In this document: in pieces, positions 34,932 to 43,247 of the stretch
How positions within the stretch are numbered: position 1 is the first letter of the stretch
Layout: each line of letters opens with the position of its first letter
Assembly: GCF_001293685.1 (NCBI RefSeq)
Contig: NZ_BCAG01000003.1
Coordinates: 2,108,001 to 2,172,000, forward strand
Length of the DNA stretch: 64,000 nt
From: Desulfatitalea tepidiphila
GTDB lineage: Bacteria > Desulfobacterota > Desulfobacteria > Desulfobacterales > Desulfosarcinaceae
Direction: 5' to 3'
The notes under the pieces: generated by a model
The model's input: only the letters and a program-made list of their open reading frames with translations
Database searches by the model: none
Told to the model about the DNA's origin: nothing
Program-made: the position numbers and the translations under genes

Positions 34932-35984
34932 TTACAAGTAATAATATATAGCCCCCACCACCACCAGGCTGGCGATCCGATAGCCTTGCCCCAGGAGAAG
35001 CAATTGCAGCCCCATGACCGGCGCGAAAACACCCATCAGCCGCGGCAACTGATGTCTCAGGGCGCGCACCGGAACGGCGACGATGTTGCCCACCAGCAGG
35101 GCGATCACCGCCTGTTTGATGGTCACGACACCCTGGTCGAGCAGTGCCCCGGCCGCGGCAAAGCCCGAAGTGAACTCGGCCACGAAACTCAACACCACCA
35201 GGGAGAGCGCCTCGACAGGGACGAAGGCGCCGGTCACGCTGCGGGCCAACCAGGTCTCGGTCCATGCAAAAACGCCCGCGCCGTTGAGCAGGAAGACGGC
35301 GATGTAAATTGGGACCACGTAGGTGGCCACACCCACGAGTCGGCCGGGCAGCTTGGTCTTGATGACCTGCCAGGTATCTTGCCGCTTCTTCTTAAGGGGC
35401 GATTCCGCAGGGGAATCAACGGACGACGCCTGCATGCCCTGCGGCCGCCAGCGCCCCACGGCCAGCACCAGCACCAGGCGCATCAGGGCGGCCAGGAAAG
35501 TAAGGATGAAGTAAAGCCCGCCAGCCCACCCGGTCAGGGGCATGATGATGAAAAACGTGGTCGGCAGATGCAGGAAGAAGGCTGGAAACTGGTTGGCCAG
35601 ATGGCTCAGCACCAGTCGCACCCGGTCGATACGCTGTTCCTTCCAAAAATCGTAGAGCATGGCATTGGCCGCCGCACCTGAAAAGAATGCGGTCGTAAAG
35701 GCGGCGCTGCAGTGGGGTCCCATCCGGGCGAACCGAAAAAGAGGCGCCCCCAGACGGCCCAAAGCATGGGTCCATCCGGTCGCTTCGATGATCTGTCCCA
35801 GGGCCAGCCCGAATGCGATAAAAGCGAGCAGTCGCAGCATGGGCCAGGCCAGACGGCCGCCCATGGCCGCAACGGACAGCTCGTCGATCAGGGCGACTCC
35901 CAGCGCCAGCATCGCCGCCGACAGGCCGAGCGCCACCCACGGGGCATGACCGACCCGCGCGGCGTGGTTATCTCTTGAAGCCAT
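34932..35984 (-). CDS. Nucleoside-recognition (Gate) domain membrane protein in the cobalamin operon
   Basis: About 350 residues with 8-10 hydrophobic helices. It includes a repeated arrangement typical of the Gate/nucleoside-recognition (SpmA/SpmB-like) family: FFSGAAANAMLYDFWKE in the first half and TSGFAAAGALLDQGVVTIKQAVIALLVGNI in the second. Members occur near transport and sporulation genes, and no substrate is fixed. Located between cbiL and cbiA, it could move a corrinoid, metal or precursor, but that is inference. Start ATG 35984 overlaps the cbiL end; ATGs at 35993 and 36002 are alternatives. Confidence 0.8.
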   Translation of the reverse strand: MASRDNHAARVGHAPWVALGLSAAMLALGVALIDELSVAAMGGRLAWPMLRLLAFIAFGLALGQIIEATGWTHALGRLGAPLFRFARMGPHCSAAFTTAFFSGAAANAMLYDFWKEQRIDRVRLVLSHLANQFPAFFLHLPTTFFIIMPLTGWAGGLYFILTFLAALMRLVLVLAVGRWRPQGMQASSVDSPAESPLKKKRQDTWQVIKTKLPGRLVGVATYVVPIYIAVFLLNGAGVFAWTETWLARSVTGAFVPVEALSLVVLSFVAEFTSGFAAAGALLDQGVVTIKQAVIALLVGNIVAVPVRALRHQLPRLMGVFAPVMGLQLLLLGQGYRIASLVVVGAIYYYL

Positions 35985-36705
35985 GGGCATTCCGCTTGGC
36001 AAGAATCAGGGTCCAGTAATTGGGTGGATGCGCCGCCAGTTCATTGAGATCCAGGTGGACCTGCTGCTGGGCCGTGGAGCAATGCGTCACCGCCAGGCTG
36101 CCCGCCGACAGGCCAGTCTCTTGCAGGGCCGCGCGGATGCCGCCTACATCCCGATACGCCTTCAGAAACACCACATTATCCGGCGTCTGAAGCGTCTCTC
36201 GCAAGCGGTGGCCGCCGTGCACCCCCGAGAGGATGAGCAGGGATTCCTCGCCTTCCACCAGGGGCTGATTGACCGCCGCTGCGGCGGCCTGGTAGGACGT
36301 GATGCCCGGTATGGTCACGATGGTGATATCGGGCCGTTCGGTTCTTAAATGCCGCAGGATATAACCGTAGGTGGAATAGGTCAGCGGGTCGCCCAGGGTC
36401 AAAAAGGCCGCCTCCTTTCCACTTTCCATCACCTCGGCGATGTGGGCGGCATGCCGCCGCCAGGCCTCTTCCATGACCGAATGGTCCTTGCTCATGGGAA
36501 AGTCCAGCTTTTCGATGGCGACATGGTCGGGCAAATGGGGACGAACGATCTCCAGTGCCCGGGAGTAGTCGTTGCGGGTGGAGGCCGCCGTAAACACGAC
36601 ATCCACCGCGGCCAGGATGCGCACGGCCTTGATGGGAATCAATTCCGGATCTCCGGGTCCTACGCCGATACCGTACAGGGTGCCTGTATGCGTTGTTTTC
36701 ATCAT
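35968..36705 (-). CDS. cbiL: Cobalt-factor II C20-methyltransferase CbiL
   Basis: 245 residues. SAM methylase of the precorrin-2/cobalt-factor II type: YGIGVGPGDPELIPIKAVRIL, LTLGDPLTYSTYGYI, IPGITSYQAAAAAVNQPLVEGEE and VFLKAYRDVGG. With CbiK upstream inserting cobalt, its likely substrate is cobalt-factor II. It begins one base after the end of the btuF-like gene. Confidence 0.95.
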   Translation of the reverse strand: MMKTTHTGTLYGIGVGPGDPELIPIKAVRILAAVDVVFTAASTRNDYSRALEIVRPHLPDHVAIEKLDFPMSKDHSVMEEAWRRHAAHIAEVMESGKEAAFLTLGDPLTYSTYGYILRHLRTERPDITIVTIPGITSYQAAAAAVNQPLVEGEESLLILSGVHGGHRLRETLQTPDNVVFLKAYRDVGGIRAALQETGLSAGSLAVTHCSTAQQQVHLDLNELAAHPPNYWTLILAKRNAHGFKR

Positions 36706-37719
36706 TCACTCCGTCTGATGGGCGCCGGTCGGGCAATGGTGTACCAGACAACCCGACGGTGTCCTGCCGGGGGCGAAAATTTCCGGATAAAGGATCCGGC
36801 CGATCCAGCAGATCCCTATGACCATTCGCAGGGTCGGACGGGAGACCAGCTGTTCGTCGATAAAATGGATATCCCCATTGCTTACGGCCCGGATGAGATC
36901 GAAGCCCGGTTCTTTCCGGATGCTCTCCAGGTTCGGCCGGTTCATGGGGCCGACCTGGGCCAGGTAAACATCGATGGCGTCACCCCTGGCCAATATGCGT
37001 TCTTTGCCGAAATCGGCGATGGTGCTGCCCCGGCGCGGCGCGGCGTCGGCGGCGATGTTGATCCCGCCGGCGGTTTCAAGCACGAAAATGGCCATGGCAT
37101 CCGGCGAAAAGGTTCGCATGCGGTCGTGAATCGCCTCGAAATAGACCCGCTTCTTGTCGACGATGGTCGCCGTCCGTTCTGCGATGCAGGCCATGGCGTC
37201 CTGGAAGTCGGTCACCATCTGCTCGGCGGCCGCGCGGCGACCGGTCAGGCGGCCCAGGATACGCCAGTAAACAAACATCTCCTCGACGGTGTTGGGCTGG
37301 AGGGAAATCACCGCGATGGCGTTGGCCTCCAGTCGCTCGAGCAAATGGCCGTAGCCCCTGTCGATCATGGGGCGCACAAGGACCAGGTCGGGCCGAACCG
37401 CCAGAAATCGCTCCAGATCGTCATGGTAGGAATGGACCGGTTTACTGCACGCTTCCGGAGGCCAGTCCTCGTGGCGCGATACGCCGATCACCTGCTCCTG
37501 GGCCCCCATGGCGAACAAATTTTCGGTGTGGGCGCCATATAAAGAGATGATCCGCCGGAAAGGCGCCGATACGTTCAGCCGACGTCCCACGGCATCCACA
37601 ATGAGATCTTCCGTCATCGACATGTCGGACGCCGTCGATCGGCCGGTCCAGACGATAAGCGGCAACAAGAGCAACACCCACCCGCAATTACGGCCTACAC
37701 CACTCACGACACCACTCAC
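36706..37719 (-). CDS. Periplasmic binding protein of a cobalamin/cobinamide-type ABC importer (BtuF-like)
   Basis: 337 residues. Signal peptide (CGWVLLLLPLIVWTGRSTAS) followed by a FecB/BtuF bilobal fold: RRIISLYGAHTENLFAMGAQEQVIGV, RPDLVLVRPMIDRGY, and a C-lobe with AVSNGDIHFIDEQLVSRP. GTG 37719 overlaps the ATPase stop as GTGA. A longer frame reaching 37884 is antisense-like filler. Position between the permease/ATPase and cbiL favours corrinoid, but iron-chelate or cobalt-chelate binding is possible. Confidence 0.88.
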   Translation of the reverse strand: MSGVVSGVGRNCGWVLLLLPLIVWTGRSTASDMSMTEDLIVDAVGRRLNVSAPFRRIISLYGAHTENLFAMGAQEQVIGVSRHEDWPPEACSKPVHSYHDDLERFLAVRPDLVLVRPMIDRGYGHLLERLEANAIAVISLQPNTVEEMFVYWRILGRLTGRRAAAEQMVTDFQDAMACIAERTATIVDKKRVYFEAIHDRMRTFSPDAMAIFVLETAGGINIAADAAPRRGSTIADFGKERILARGDAIDVYLAQVGPMNRPNLESIRKEPGFDLIRAVSNGDIHFIDEQLVSRPTLRMVIGICWIGRILYPEIFAPGRTPSGCLVHHCPTGAHQTE

Positions 37720-38492
37720 GCCACCTCCTTGTTGAGACACACTTGGGGGGCGCCGCAAAAGGGCTGGTGGACCACTTGCGCCTGGACATCGAACACCGCC
37801 TGCAGGGTGGCTGCGGTCAGGACATCGGCGGTCGTCCCGGCGCAGACGAGGCGGCCTTGGCGCAAACAGACCCATCGGTCGCAATACAGGGCGGCCAGAT
37901 TGATGTCTTGAAAAACGGCGATGACCGTGCCGCCCTGGCCGACGCGCCGCTCGGCCAGATTGAGCAGGGCGATGGCGTGCTGAATGTCCAGACTGGCAGT
38001 GGCCTCATCCAACAGGAGAATGTCGGCTGACTGTGCCAAACCCCGGGCGAAGACCACCCGTTGGCGTTCACCGCCACTCAGGCGGTCCACATAACGATCG
38101 GCAAAGGCGCCGAGGCCGGTCTGCTCGATCACCTCTGCCACCACGGCACGGTCTCTGGCGGTCGGGCGGGAAAATCGCGGCAGGTGGGGATAGCGCCCCA
38201 TCATCAGCACTTCTCCGCAGGTGTACGGAAAATTGATCCGGTAATCCTGAGGCACCAGGGCGATCCGGCGGGCCAGGGCCTTTCGGGGAAAAGAGGCCAG
38301 TTCCCGGCCGTCCAGGCGAATGTGGCCACCGTGCGGACGAAGATGGCCGGACAGCAGATCGAGCAAGGTGGTCTTGCCACTGCCGTTTGGACCGAGAATG
38401 CCGTAGAAATGGCCGGTCTCGAAATTCAGCGACACATCCTCGATCACCGTTTGGCCATCGTAACCATAATATAGGTGATCCAGCTCGTACAT
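37716..38492 (-). CDS. ABC importer ATPase, FecE/BtuD-like
   Basis: 258 residues. Walker A ILGPNGSGKTTLL, Q-loop VPQDYRIN, signature LSGGERQRVVFARGL, Walker B ILLLDEATASLD. ATG 38492 comes five bases after the permease stop. The open frame extends upstream through the permease gene, but that region is a shadow. It forms a BtuCDF-type transporter with its two neighbours. Confidence 0.93.
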   Translation of the reverse strand: MYELDHLYYGYDGQTVIEDVSLNFETGHFYGILGPNGSGKTTLLDLLSGHLRPHGGHIRLDGRELASFPRKALARRIALVPQDYRINFPYTCGEVLMMGRYPHLPRFSRPTARDRAVVAEVIEQTGLGAFADRYVDRLSGGERQRVVFARGLAQSADILLLDEATASLDIQHAIALLNLAERRVGQGGTVIAVFQDINLAALYCDRWVCLRQGRLVCAGTTADVLTAATLQAVFDVQAQVVHQPFCGAPQVCLNKEVA

Positions 38493-38497
38493 GGCTT

Positions 38498-39571
38498 CTA
38501 ATCCCGTCGATGTCGCTGGCGCCGGCGATAGATGACGCAAAAAAACGGTCCTCCGATGAGTGCGGTAATGACCCCGATGGGCACCTCCTGGGGCAATATC
38601 GCCCGTGTCACCGTATCCGCCAGGAGCAACAAACATGCACCGGCCAGGGCTGCGGTCGGTATCAGACGGCGATGGTCCGGGCCGGTGATGAAGCGCACCA
38701 TGTGGGGCACCAGCAGCCCCACGAAACCGATAATCCCGGAAACCGCCACACACGCTGCGGCCATCAACGAAGCGCTCACCAGCATCGTCATCGACAATCT
38801 GGTCGGCGAAATCCCCAGCGAACCGGCGGTACGGCTGCCCAGGGCCAACAAGTTGAGATCGCGGCCGAAAAACAAGGTGATGGCCAATCCCGCTCCGACC
38901 ACTGCGGCCACCATGCCCACCTCGGTCCAGGTCTTGGAGGCGAAGCTGCCCATCAACCAGAAGATGATGATGCTCACCTCCTCGCCGGCCAAATATTTGA
39001 TGAAACTCACTCCTGCCGACAAAATGGCGGCGACGATGATGCCCGAAAGGATCAGGCTCGCTGACGACAGGTCGCCGCTGCTGGCGGTCAGCCAGATCAC
39101 CACGAGCAACGTTCCCAGGGCACCGGCGAAGGCGAACAACGGCACGGACCAGGCGCCTATCACCGCCAGGTTCAACCATAAGGCCATGGCCGCGCCGAAC
39201 GCGGCTCCCGATGAGACCCCCAAGGTATAGGGATCGGCCAATGGATTGAGCAGAATCCCTTGAAAGATCGTACCGGAAACCGCGAGCCCGCATCCCACGA
39301 CGGCTGCGGCCAGAATTCTGGGCAGCCGCACCTCCAAAACCACCACCGGCGCCAGTTCATCGAGACGGGAGATCAACCCCTCGGCACCGGAGAGGCGTGC
39401 CGCCAGAATGCGCACCACATCTGGATAGGAGACCTGAATGAATCCGCTCCCCGTCGCCAGAACGATCTCCATGGCCAGCAACAGAGCCAGCACCAACAGC
39501 AGCGGCCATATCGGTAATCGTTGAAACCGGAGGCATGGATCCCTATAGCCGTTGGATGCCGCCTTCATCAT
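38498..39571 (-). CDS. ABC importer permease, FecCD/BtuC-like
   Basis: 357 residues with about ten transmembrane helices. Family motifs are LPRILAAAVVGCGLAVSGTIFQGILLNPLADPYTLGVSSGA, GIIVAAILSAGVSFIKY, LGISPTRLSMTM, and VSGIIGFVGLLVPHMVRFITGPDHR (coupling-helix region). It lies 67 bases downstream of cbiK on the same strand. Corrinoid uptake is the likely role by context. Confidence 0.93.
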   Translation of the reverse strand: MMKAASNGYRDPCLRFQRLPIWPLLLVLALLLAMEIVLATGSGFIQVSYPDVVRILAARLSGAEGLISRLDELAPVVVLEVRLPRILAAAVVGCGLAVSGTIFQGILLNPLADPYTLGVSSGAAFGAAMALWLNLAVIGAWSVPLFAFAGALGTLLVVIWLTASSGDLSSASLILSGIIVAAILSAGVSFIKYLAGEEVSIIIFWLMGSFASKTWTEVGMVAAVVGAGLAITLFFGRDLNLLALGSRTAGSLGISPTRLSMTMLVSASLMAAACVAVSGIIGFVGLLVPHMVRFITGPDHRRLIPTAALAGACLLLLADTVTRAILPQEVPIGVITALIGGPFFCVIYRRRQRHRRD

Positions 39572-39638
39572 AAATCGGCAGAGTACCTCAACTTTGCTAT
39601 TTTCAAACTTCAGTATTCCAATTTCTACGACCCGCGAA

Positions 39639-40526
39639 TCAATGCAGCGCCTTCAACGCCTCGCCCGCATGGGCGACCCATATCTTCACAAAGCCGTCGT
39701 ACTCCGCCGTCCCCTTGAGAATGGGCACGCATTGAATCCCGGCGCCGGTAAAGATGCTGACCCAGGAATCATCTTCGCTGCCCGCCATATCGTTTTTGGC
39801 ATGGTCCCCGGCCACGGACATGAAGGGCATCAGATACACCTTGTTGATCTTTCTTTGCTTCAACTGCCCAAGGATCAGTTCCACGTCCGGATAGCCCTCG
39901 ACCGTTCCCACGAAAATTTGCGGGTCCTTGAGTTGCAACCGATACATCAGGGCAGCATAACCTGCATCGGCGGGATGATGGGTGCCATGGCCCATGAACA
40001 CCACGCCTTCATCGGCCCGACGTGCTTGCGGCAAATTCGCCAGAATCGTGTCGACGACAGCTTCCATGTCCGCCTGAGTCGCCATGAGCGGATGGCCCAT
40101 GACGATCTTCTCAAACAGCGCCATGGCTTGGAATCCCCCGACGATCCGACGCAGTTCATGGTATTCCTCGCCGGCAATGGTGTGCAGGGACTGCACCGCC
40201 ACATGGGTGAACTTCTCATCATGCAAGCGAGCGAGGGCCATGGCGGGAGAATCGAGAACTTTGCCCTGATCGGCGAGTTTCGCGCGAATGATGTGAGAGG
40301 TATAGGCCCAACGCACCGGCACCTGGGGATAAGCCTGGCGTACTGCCCGGTCAATGTTATCGAAGGAAACCTGGGCGGAAGCTTCGCTGGAGCCGAAGGC
40401 GACCAGAAGAATCCCGACTTTTTTGGGCGCCGTGGCGCCGTGTGCGCCTGCCTGCGCCGGGGGGCCGATCATGATACAGAGAGCCAAAACGGTGAACACC
40501 CATCGGGTCAAGTTCTTTCCATACAT
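39639..40526 (-). CDS. cbiK: Sirohydrochlorin cobaltochelatase CbiK with signal peptide
   Basis: 295 residues. An N-terminal signal sequence (LTRWVFTVLALCIMIGPPAQAGA) precedes a complete class II chelatase: KVGILLVAFGSSEASAQVSF, VRWAYTSHIIR, TIAGEEYHELRRIV, GVVFMGHGTHHPADAGYAALMY and YLMPFMSVAGDHAKNDMAGSE, including the metal/active-site histidines (GHGTHH, GDH). Exported CbiK (CbiKp) is known in Desulfovibrio, where its physiological use outside the cytoplasm is debated. No second, cytoplasmic CbiK is in the window. ATG 40526 has AAGGAG eight bases upstream. First gene behind the B12 riboswitch. Confidence 0.95.
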   Translation of the reverse strand: MYGKNLTRWVFTVLALCIMIGPPAQAGAHGATAPKKVGILLVAFGSSEASAQVSFDNIDRAVRQAYPQVPVRWAYTSHIIRAKLADQGKVLDSPAMALARLHDEKFTHVAVQSLHTIAGEEYHELRRIVGGFQAMALFEKIVMGHPLMATQADMEAVVDTILANLPQARRADEGVVFMGHGTHHPADAGYAALMYRLQLKDPQIFVGTVEGYPDVELILGQLKQRKINKVYLMPFMSVAGDHAKNDMAGSEDDSWVSIFTGAGIQCVPILKGTAEYDGFVKIWVAHAGEALKALH

Positions 40527-40629
40527 GTTGTCACTCCTTTGCGGCGGCCCTGTCCTTTGGCATGAACAGGCCATGTTGATAAGGCCTTTGGCACCATCCC
40601 CGATGCGGCTGAAGCCAACATCCTGCTCC

Positions 40630-40666
40630 AAAAAAAATCCCCGGACCTGCAAGCAGGCCCGGGGAT
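40630..40666 (-). terminator. Intrinsic terminator between B12 riboswitch and cbiK
   Basis: On the minus strand a 14-base stem ATCCCCGGGCCTGC / GCAGGTCCGGGGAT (one mismatch) with a TT loop is followed by eight T residues. It sits about 80 bases after the aptamer and 104 before the cbiK ATG, as expected for a transcription-terminating riboswitch. Confidence 0.9.
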
Positions 40667-40744
40667 ACCGTTTTTTATCCCTGAATGGAGCCCTCCACCC
40701 CCTTGCCACGAGGGGTCGAGTCGATCGATGATGTTCTACGATGG

Positions 40745-40920
40745 TCAAAGCAGGTCTTCCGGCTTCCGGATTGTCCTACCGGCTGCGCCTTCCCATCCTT
40801 ACGGACAGTGGCATGATGCAGCTTTCGTCCCCGGTTACGGCGGCGGGTCCGCGACGGATTCTCACCGTCTTCCCTTTTAAGGCCAAGGGCCGCTTCGATG
40901 ACAGGTTTGCTACAATATCT
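40745..40920 (-). promoter_or_regulatory. Cobalamin (B12) riboswitch
   Basis: The minus strand shows the conserved order of the B12 aptamer: AAAAGGGAAGACGGTGAGAA, TCCGTCGCGGACCCGCC, GTAACCGGGGACGAAAGC, the B12 box GCCACTG (40806-40812), GGATGGGAAGGCGC, and GGAAGCCGGAAGACCTGC. With the terminator at 40630 it should switch off cbiK and the downstream cluster when adenosylcobalamin is high. A TTGACT at 40931-40936 (minus) is a possible -35. The 505-base gap 40527-41031 otherwise shows nothing. Confidence 0.95.
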
Positions 40921-41031
40921 ATCGCGGGCAAGTCAAGCGCTTTGTTGAAGACACAACGATTCTGGCTCGACAGCATCCATTAAGGATTCAATCCTCAGTT
41001 TCAGTTCGCCCCGAGTTTCACTTCGTATGGA

Positions 41032-41835
41032 TCAGTAGGAAATCGGAACGATGCCGCTTTCTTTCATTCTTTGCTGGCTTGCCGGTGACTTGGCAAAGTC
41101 GATGAAGGCCTTTACAGGACCGCTGGGTTCTCCCTGGGTCACGAATGAAAAAGTCTGAATATATGGATAATCCTTGTCCTTAAAGAATTTCCCGTTAACC
41201 TTCAATATCTTGATGGCCGCATCACGGTCGGCCGAACCCTTGGTGACAAAGGAGATGCTCCAAGGGATTCGTGCGACCGAGGTGACGACCATCGTAGAAC
41301 GATAGGCCATAAAATCATATTTGACTTCGCTGCGCTTGAGGGCCAGCATGGAGAAGTTTTTGAATGCGGCGGTATCTTTTCCCGGTGTGATGGCGATGAT
41401 ATCGTGGTCCGGACCGCCAACTTCCTTCCAGTTGGTGATTTCTCCTGAAAAAATGGCTCGCAACTGATCTTCGCTGATATTGTCGACTGGTGTCTCCAAA
41501 TTGGTGATCACAATCATGGGCACCTTACAAAACGGCGTCTCAACGTAACCGAATTCGGCGTGGTTGGGCGCCAGGGGTTCGGCGCTGCTGGCGATGTCGC
41601 AAACACCGTTGAAGAGTCGATGCAAAGCCGATGAGGAAGAGCAAACGAACATGTCCACTTCGTAACCGGTCTCTTTGATAAAACGGCTGACGCCTTCGCC
41701 CCTGAATACATCATTGACTTGGGCGGAACTGCTGTAACGCAGCTTTTCCGCAGCCATGACGCCGGGTACTGAAATGAGAGCTGTAAGTACAACGACAAGG
41801 ACAGAAATCATGATGGATTTTGATAAAATTTTCAT
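41032..41835 (-). CDS. PstS-like periplasmic substrate-binding protein
   Basis: 267 residues. Cleavable signal peptide (VLVVVLTALISVPGVMAA) and a PBP-like fold. Features are FRGEGVSRFIKETGYEVD, CDIASSAEP, ISEDQLRAIFSGEITNWKEVGG (very typical of PstS-type proteins), and SFVTQGEPSGPVKAFIDFAKSP. AGGAG lies eight bases before the ATG. No permease or ATPase is adjacent, so it may serve a distant transporter or act as a sensor. Ligand could be phosphate or another oxyanion. Confidence 0.88.
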   Translation of the reverse strand: MKILSKSIMISVLVVVLTALISVPGVMAAEKLRYSSSAQVNDVFRGEGVSRFIKETGYEVDMFVCSSSSALHRLFNGVCDIASSAEPLAPNHAEFGYVETPFCKVPMIVITNLETPVDNISEDQLRAIFSGEITNWKEVGGPDHDIIAITPGKDTAAFKNFSMLALKRSEVKYDFMAYRSTMVVTSVARIPWSISFVTKGSADRDAAIKILKVNGKFFKDKDYPYIQTFSFVTQGEPSGPVKAFIDFAKSPASQQRMKESGIVPISY

Positions 41836-42270
41836 TCGGTTCTCCTAAAGAATGGTGTGGGTTGTTATCGGCATTGAGCCTACGATTGTCCCGGAATACA
41901 CGATGGCAGGCAGCGCAAAGGGCATGCCATCATGCCCCGTTTGCTGAGCAATTTTTTCCATCGTATTTTCTATGTCTTAGAATGACTTCGGGAAAATCAG
42001 GTCAGGAGTGATTTGGCAGTACCATGTCAAAAACCTTTACACAGTGAAAGGACTTGCCGTCCTCCATGTGATAGGATCGCCAACGACGGTAAACCGAATA
42101 AACGGCAGAGGCAAAGAAGTGGACGCAGTTTTGCCGCTGATATTGCCGCCAACGGGAGAATCTCTAAACTTGTTCCGATATCGTCCGATACTATATGATG
42201 CTGCAACATATGAAAGCGGCCGTTCAATCCTTGATTATTACAAACGCTATTTCCAAAAGGAGGAAACTGA
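41836..42270. other. Divergent intergenic region, no gene recognised
   Basis: 435 bases between the leftward binding-protein gene and the rightward lipoprotein gene. An open frame at 42008-42274 has no good start and low coding character. An AT-rich TACTATATGAT stretch near 42185 may hold the lipoprotein promoter. No repeat or RNA structure noticed. Confidence 0.5.
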
Positions 42271-42849
42271 ATGAAAAGACGTCTTGGGATGAAACAGATG
42301 TTTGTTTGGGGAACCGCGCTCTTGATGATGGTCTCGCTTTATGCCTGCGGCGGTCAGCAGGCCCAACCCGAAGAGGCCGAAGCGCCACCGCCTTCAGCAG
42401 CCAAACTTTCCAAGAAATATGCCGACGTCCTCTGCTATGCATTTGAAACCACGCCGGAAATCGCCAAGGACTATCCCGATGCGACCAGCACCCTTCAGCA
42501 CAGTCTATTGACCGCCCTGCAGATGAAAAATCGGTTTAACAAGGTCGCCATGCTGAAGCTGAATGAGAGAACCAAGGGCGACACCCTGCTCGTCAAAGCC
42601 AAGGTCACCGATCTGCGCATCGTCAGCGGCGCCGCACGTATGTGGGGAGGCGTCTTTGCTGGCAGTTCCTATATCAATGTCGACCTGCAATTGATCGACG
42701 GCGGCACCAAACAGGTGGTCCGGGAAGAGCCCCTGAACAGCAGCAACAACCCTTGGGCCGCATCGTATGCGTATGGCTCGACCGATCGTTCGCTGCCCGA
42801 CGACATGGGCAAAATCGTGGCCGAGTATATCACCGCCATCATGCCATAG
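42271..42849 (+). CDS. DUF4410-like lipoprotein
   Basis: 192 residues. N-terminal lipoprotein signal with the lipobox SLYAC (Cys at about residue 26), a proline/glutamate-rich linker, then a compact domain with VTDLRIVSGAARMWGGVFAGSSYINVDLQLIDGGTKQVV and DDMGKIVAEYITAI. The glycine-rich GVFAGSSYI region and the closing ADYI-like helix resemble DUF4410 envelope proteins. GGAGG is nine bases before the ATG. A GC-rich hairpin follows at 42878. No function known. Confidence 0.8.
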   Translation: MKRRLGMKQMFVWGTALLMMVSLYACGGQQAQPEEAEAPPPSAAKLSKKYADVLCYAFETTPEIAKDYPDATSTLQHSLLTALQMKNRFNKVAMLKLNERTKGDTLLVKAKVTDLRIVSGAARMWGGVFAGSSYINVDLQLIDGGTKQVVREEPLNSSNNPWAASYAYGSTDRSLPDDMGKIVAEYITAIMP

Positions 42850-42877
42850 GCGTCCTGCTACCGACACTTTCAAAGCT

Positions 42878-42911
42878 CTCGGGCGCGGTCGACCTATCGG
42901 CCGCGCCCGAG
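42878..42911 (+). repeat. GC-rich perfect hairpin after the lipoprotein gene
   Basis: CTCGGGCGCGG and CCGCGCCCGAG pair perfectly around a 12-base loop, 29 bases after the stop. No T-tract follows, so it is more likely an mRNA 3' end stabiliser or Rho-assisted end than a classical terminator. Confidence 0.6.
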
Positions 42912-42913
42912 CA

Positions 42914-43072
42914 ATTCTAACTGAATGTGATGCACCCTGAAGGGCATGCATTACAGAAGGCGTTTGATAAAAAGCTCGTATTGCGACGGAGATGGCAGGC
43001 GTGGGTGGCGCACGTGGCCCTGGCCACCTGTTCTTCCCACGCCGGGTTTAATGAATGGCCTTCAGTTGGAAT
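42914..43072 (+). repeat. Palindromic element C1 (159 bp)
   Basis: Ends ATTCTAACTGAA and TTCAGTTGGAAT (11 of 12 match inverted). Inner segments ATGGCAGGCGTGGGTGG and CCACGCCGGGTTTAATGAATGG, and a GTGGCCCTGGCCAC palindrome at the centre-right. The same ends and interior recur at 61706-62000 and, in part, at 11201-11412. No coding capacity. Apart from C1 and the preceding hairpin, nothing is seen between 42850 and 43247. Confidence 0.75.
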
Positions 43073-43247
43073 CGATGAAACTCAAATTGCCTGTTTGACA
43101 TTCTCCAGCGGTTTGGTTATTTATCTTGGTTCACCACGGTTGTGGGTTGAATGAAAATTGCAGTTCAAGGAGTTGGAACGCCACCGGAGCAAGGCGGGGT
43201 ATCGCGAGGCCTCCCTCTGTTTCGGAGCTACCGTCGATATCGAAGTG

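Noticed and set aside
38493-39293. Long N-terminal extension of the BtuD-like ATPase frame
   Set aside because: It lies entirely within the permease gene in another frame; the ABC domain starts at 38492.
42008-42274. 88-codon frame upstream of the lipoprotein gene
   Set aside because: No good start codon or ribosome binding site and no domain; probably leader DNA.
43158-43247. N-terminal extension of the DarA-like gene
   Set aside because: Homology starts at MKKLLVVCYSQSG (43248), and the extra residues have no ribosome binding site.
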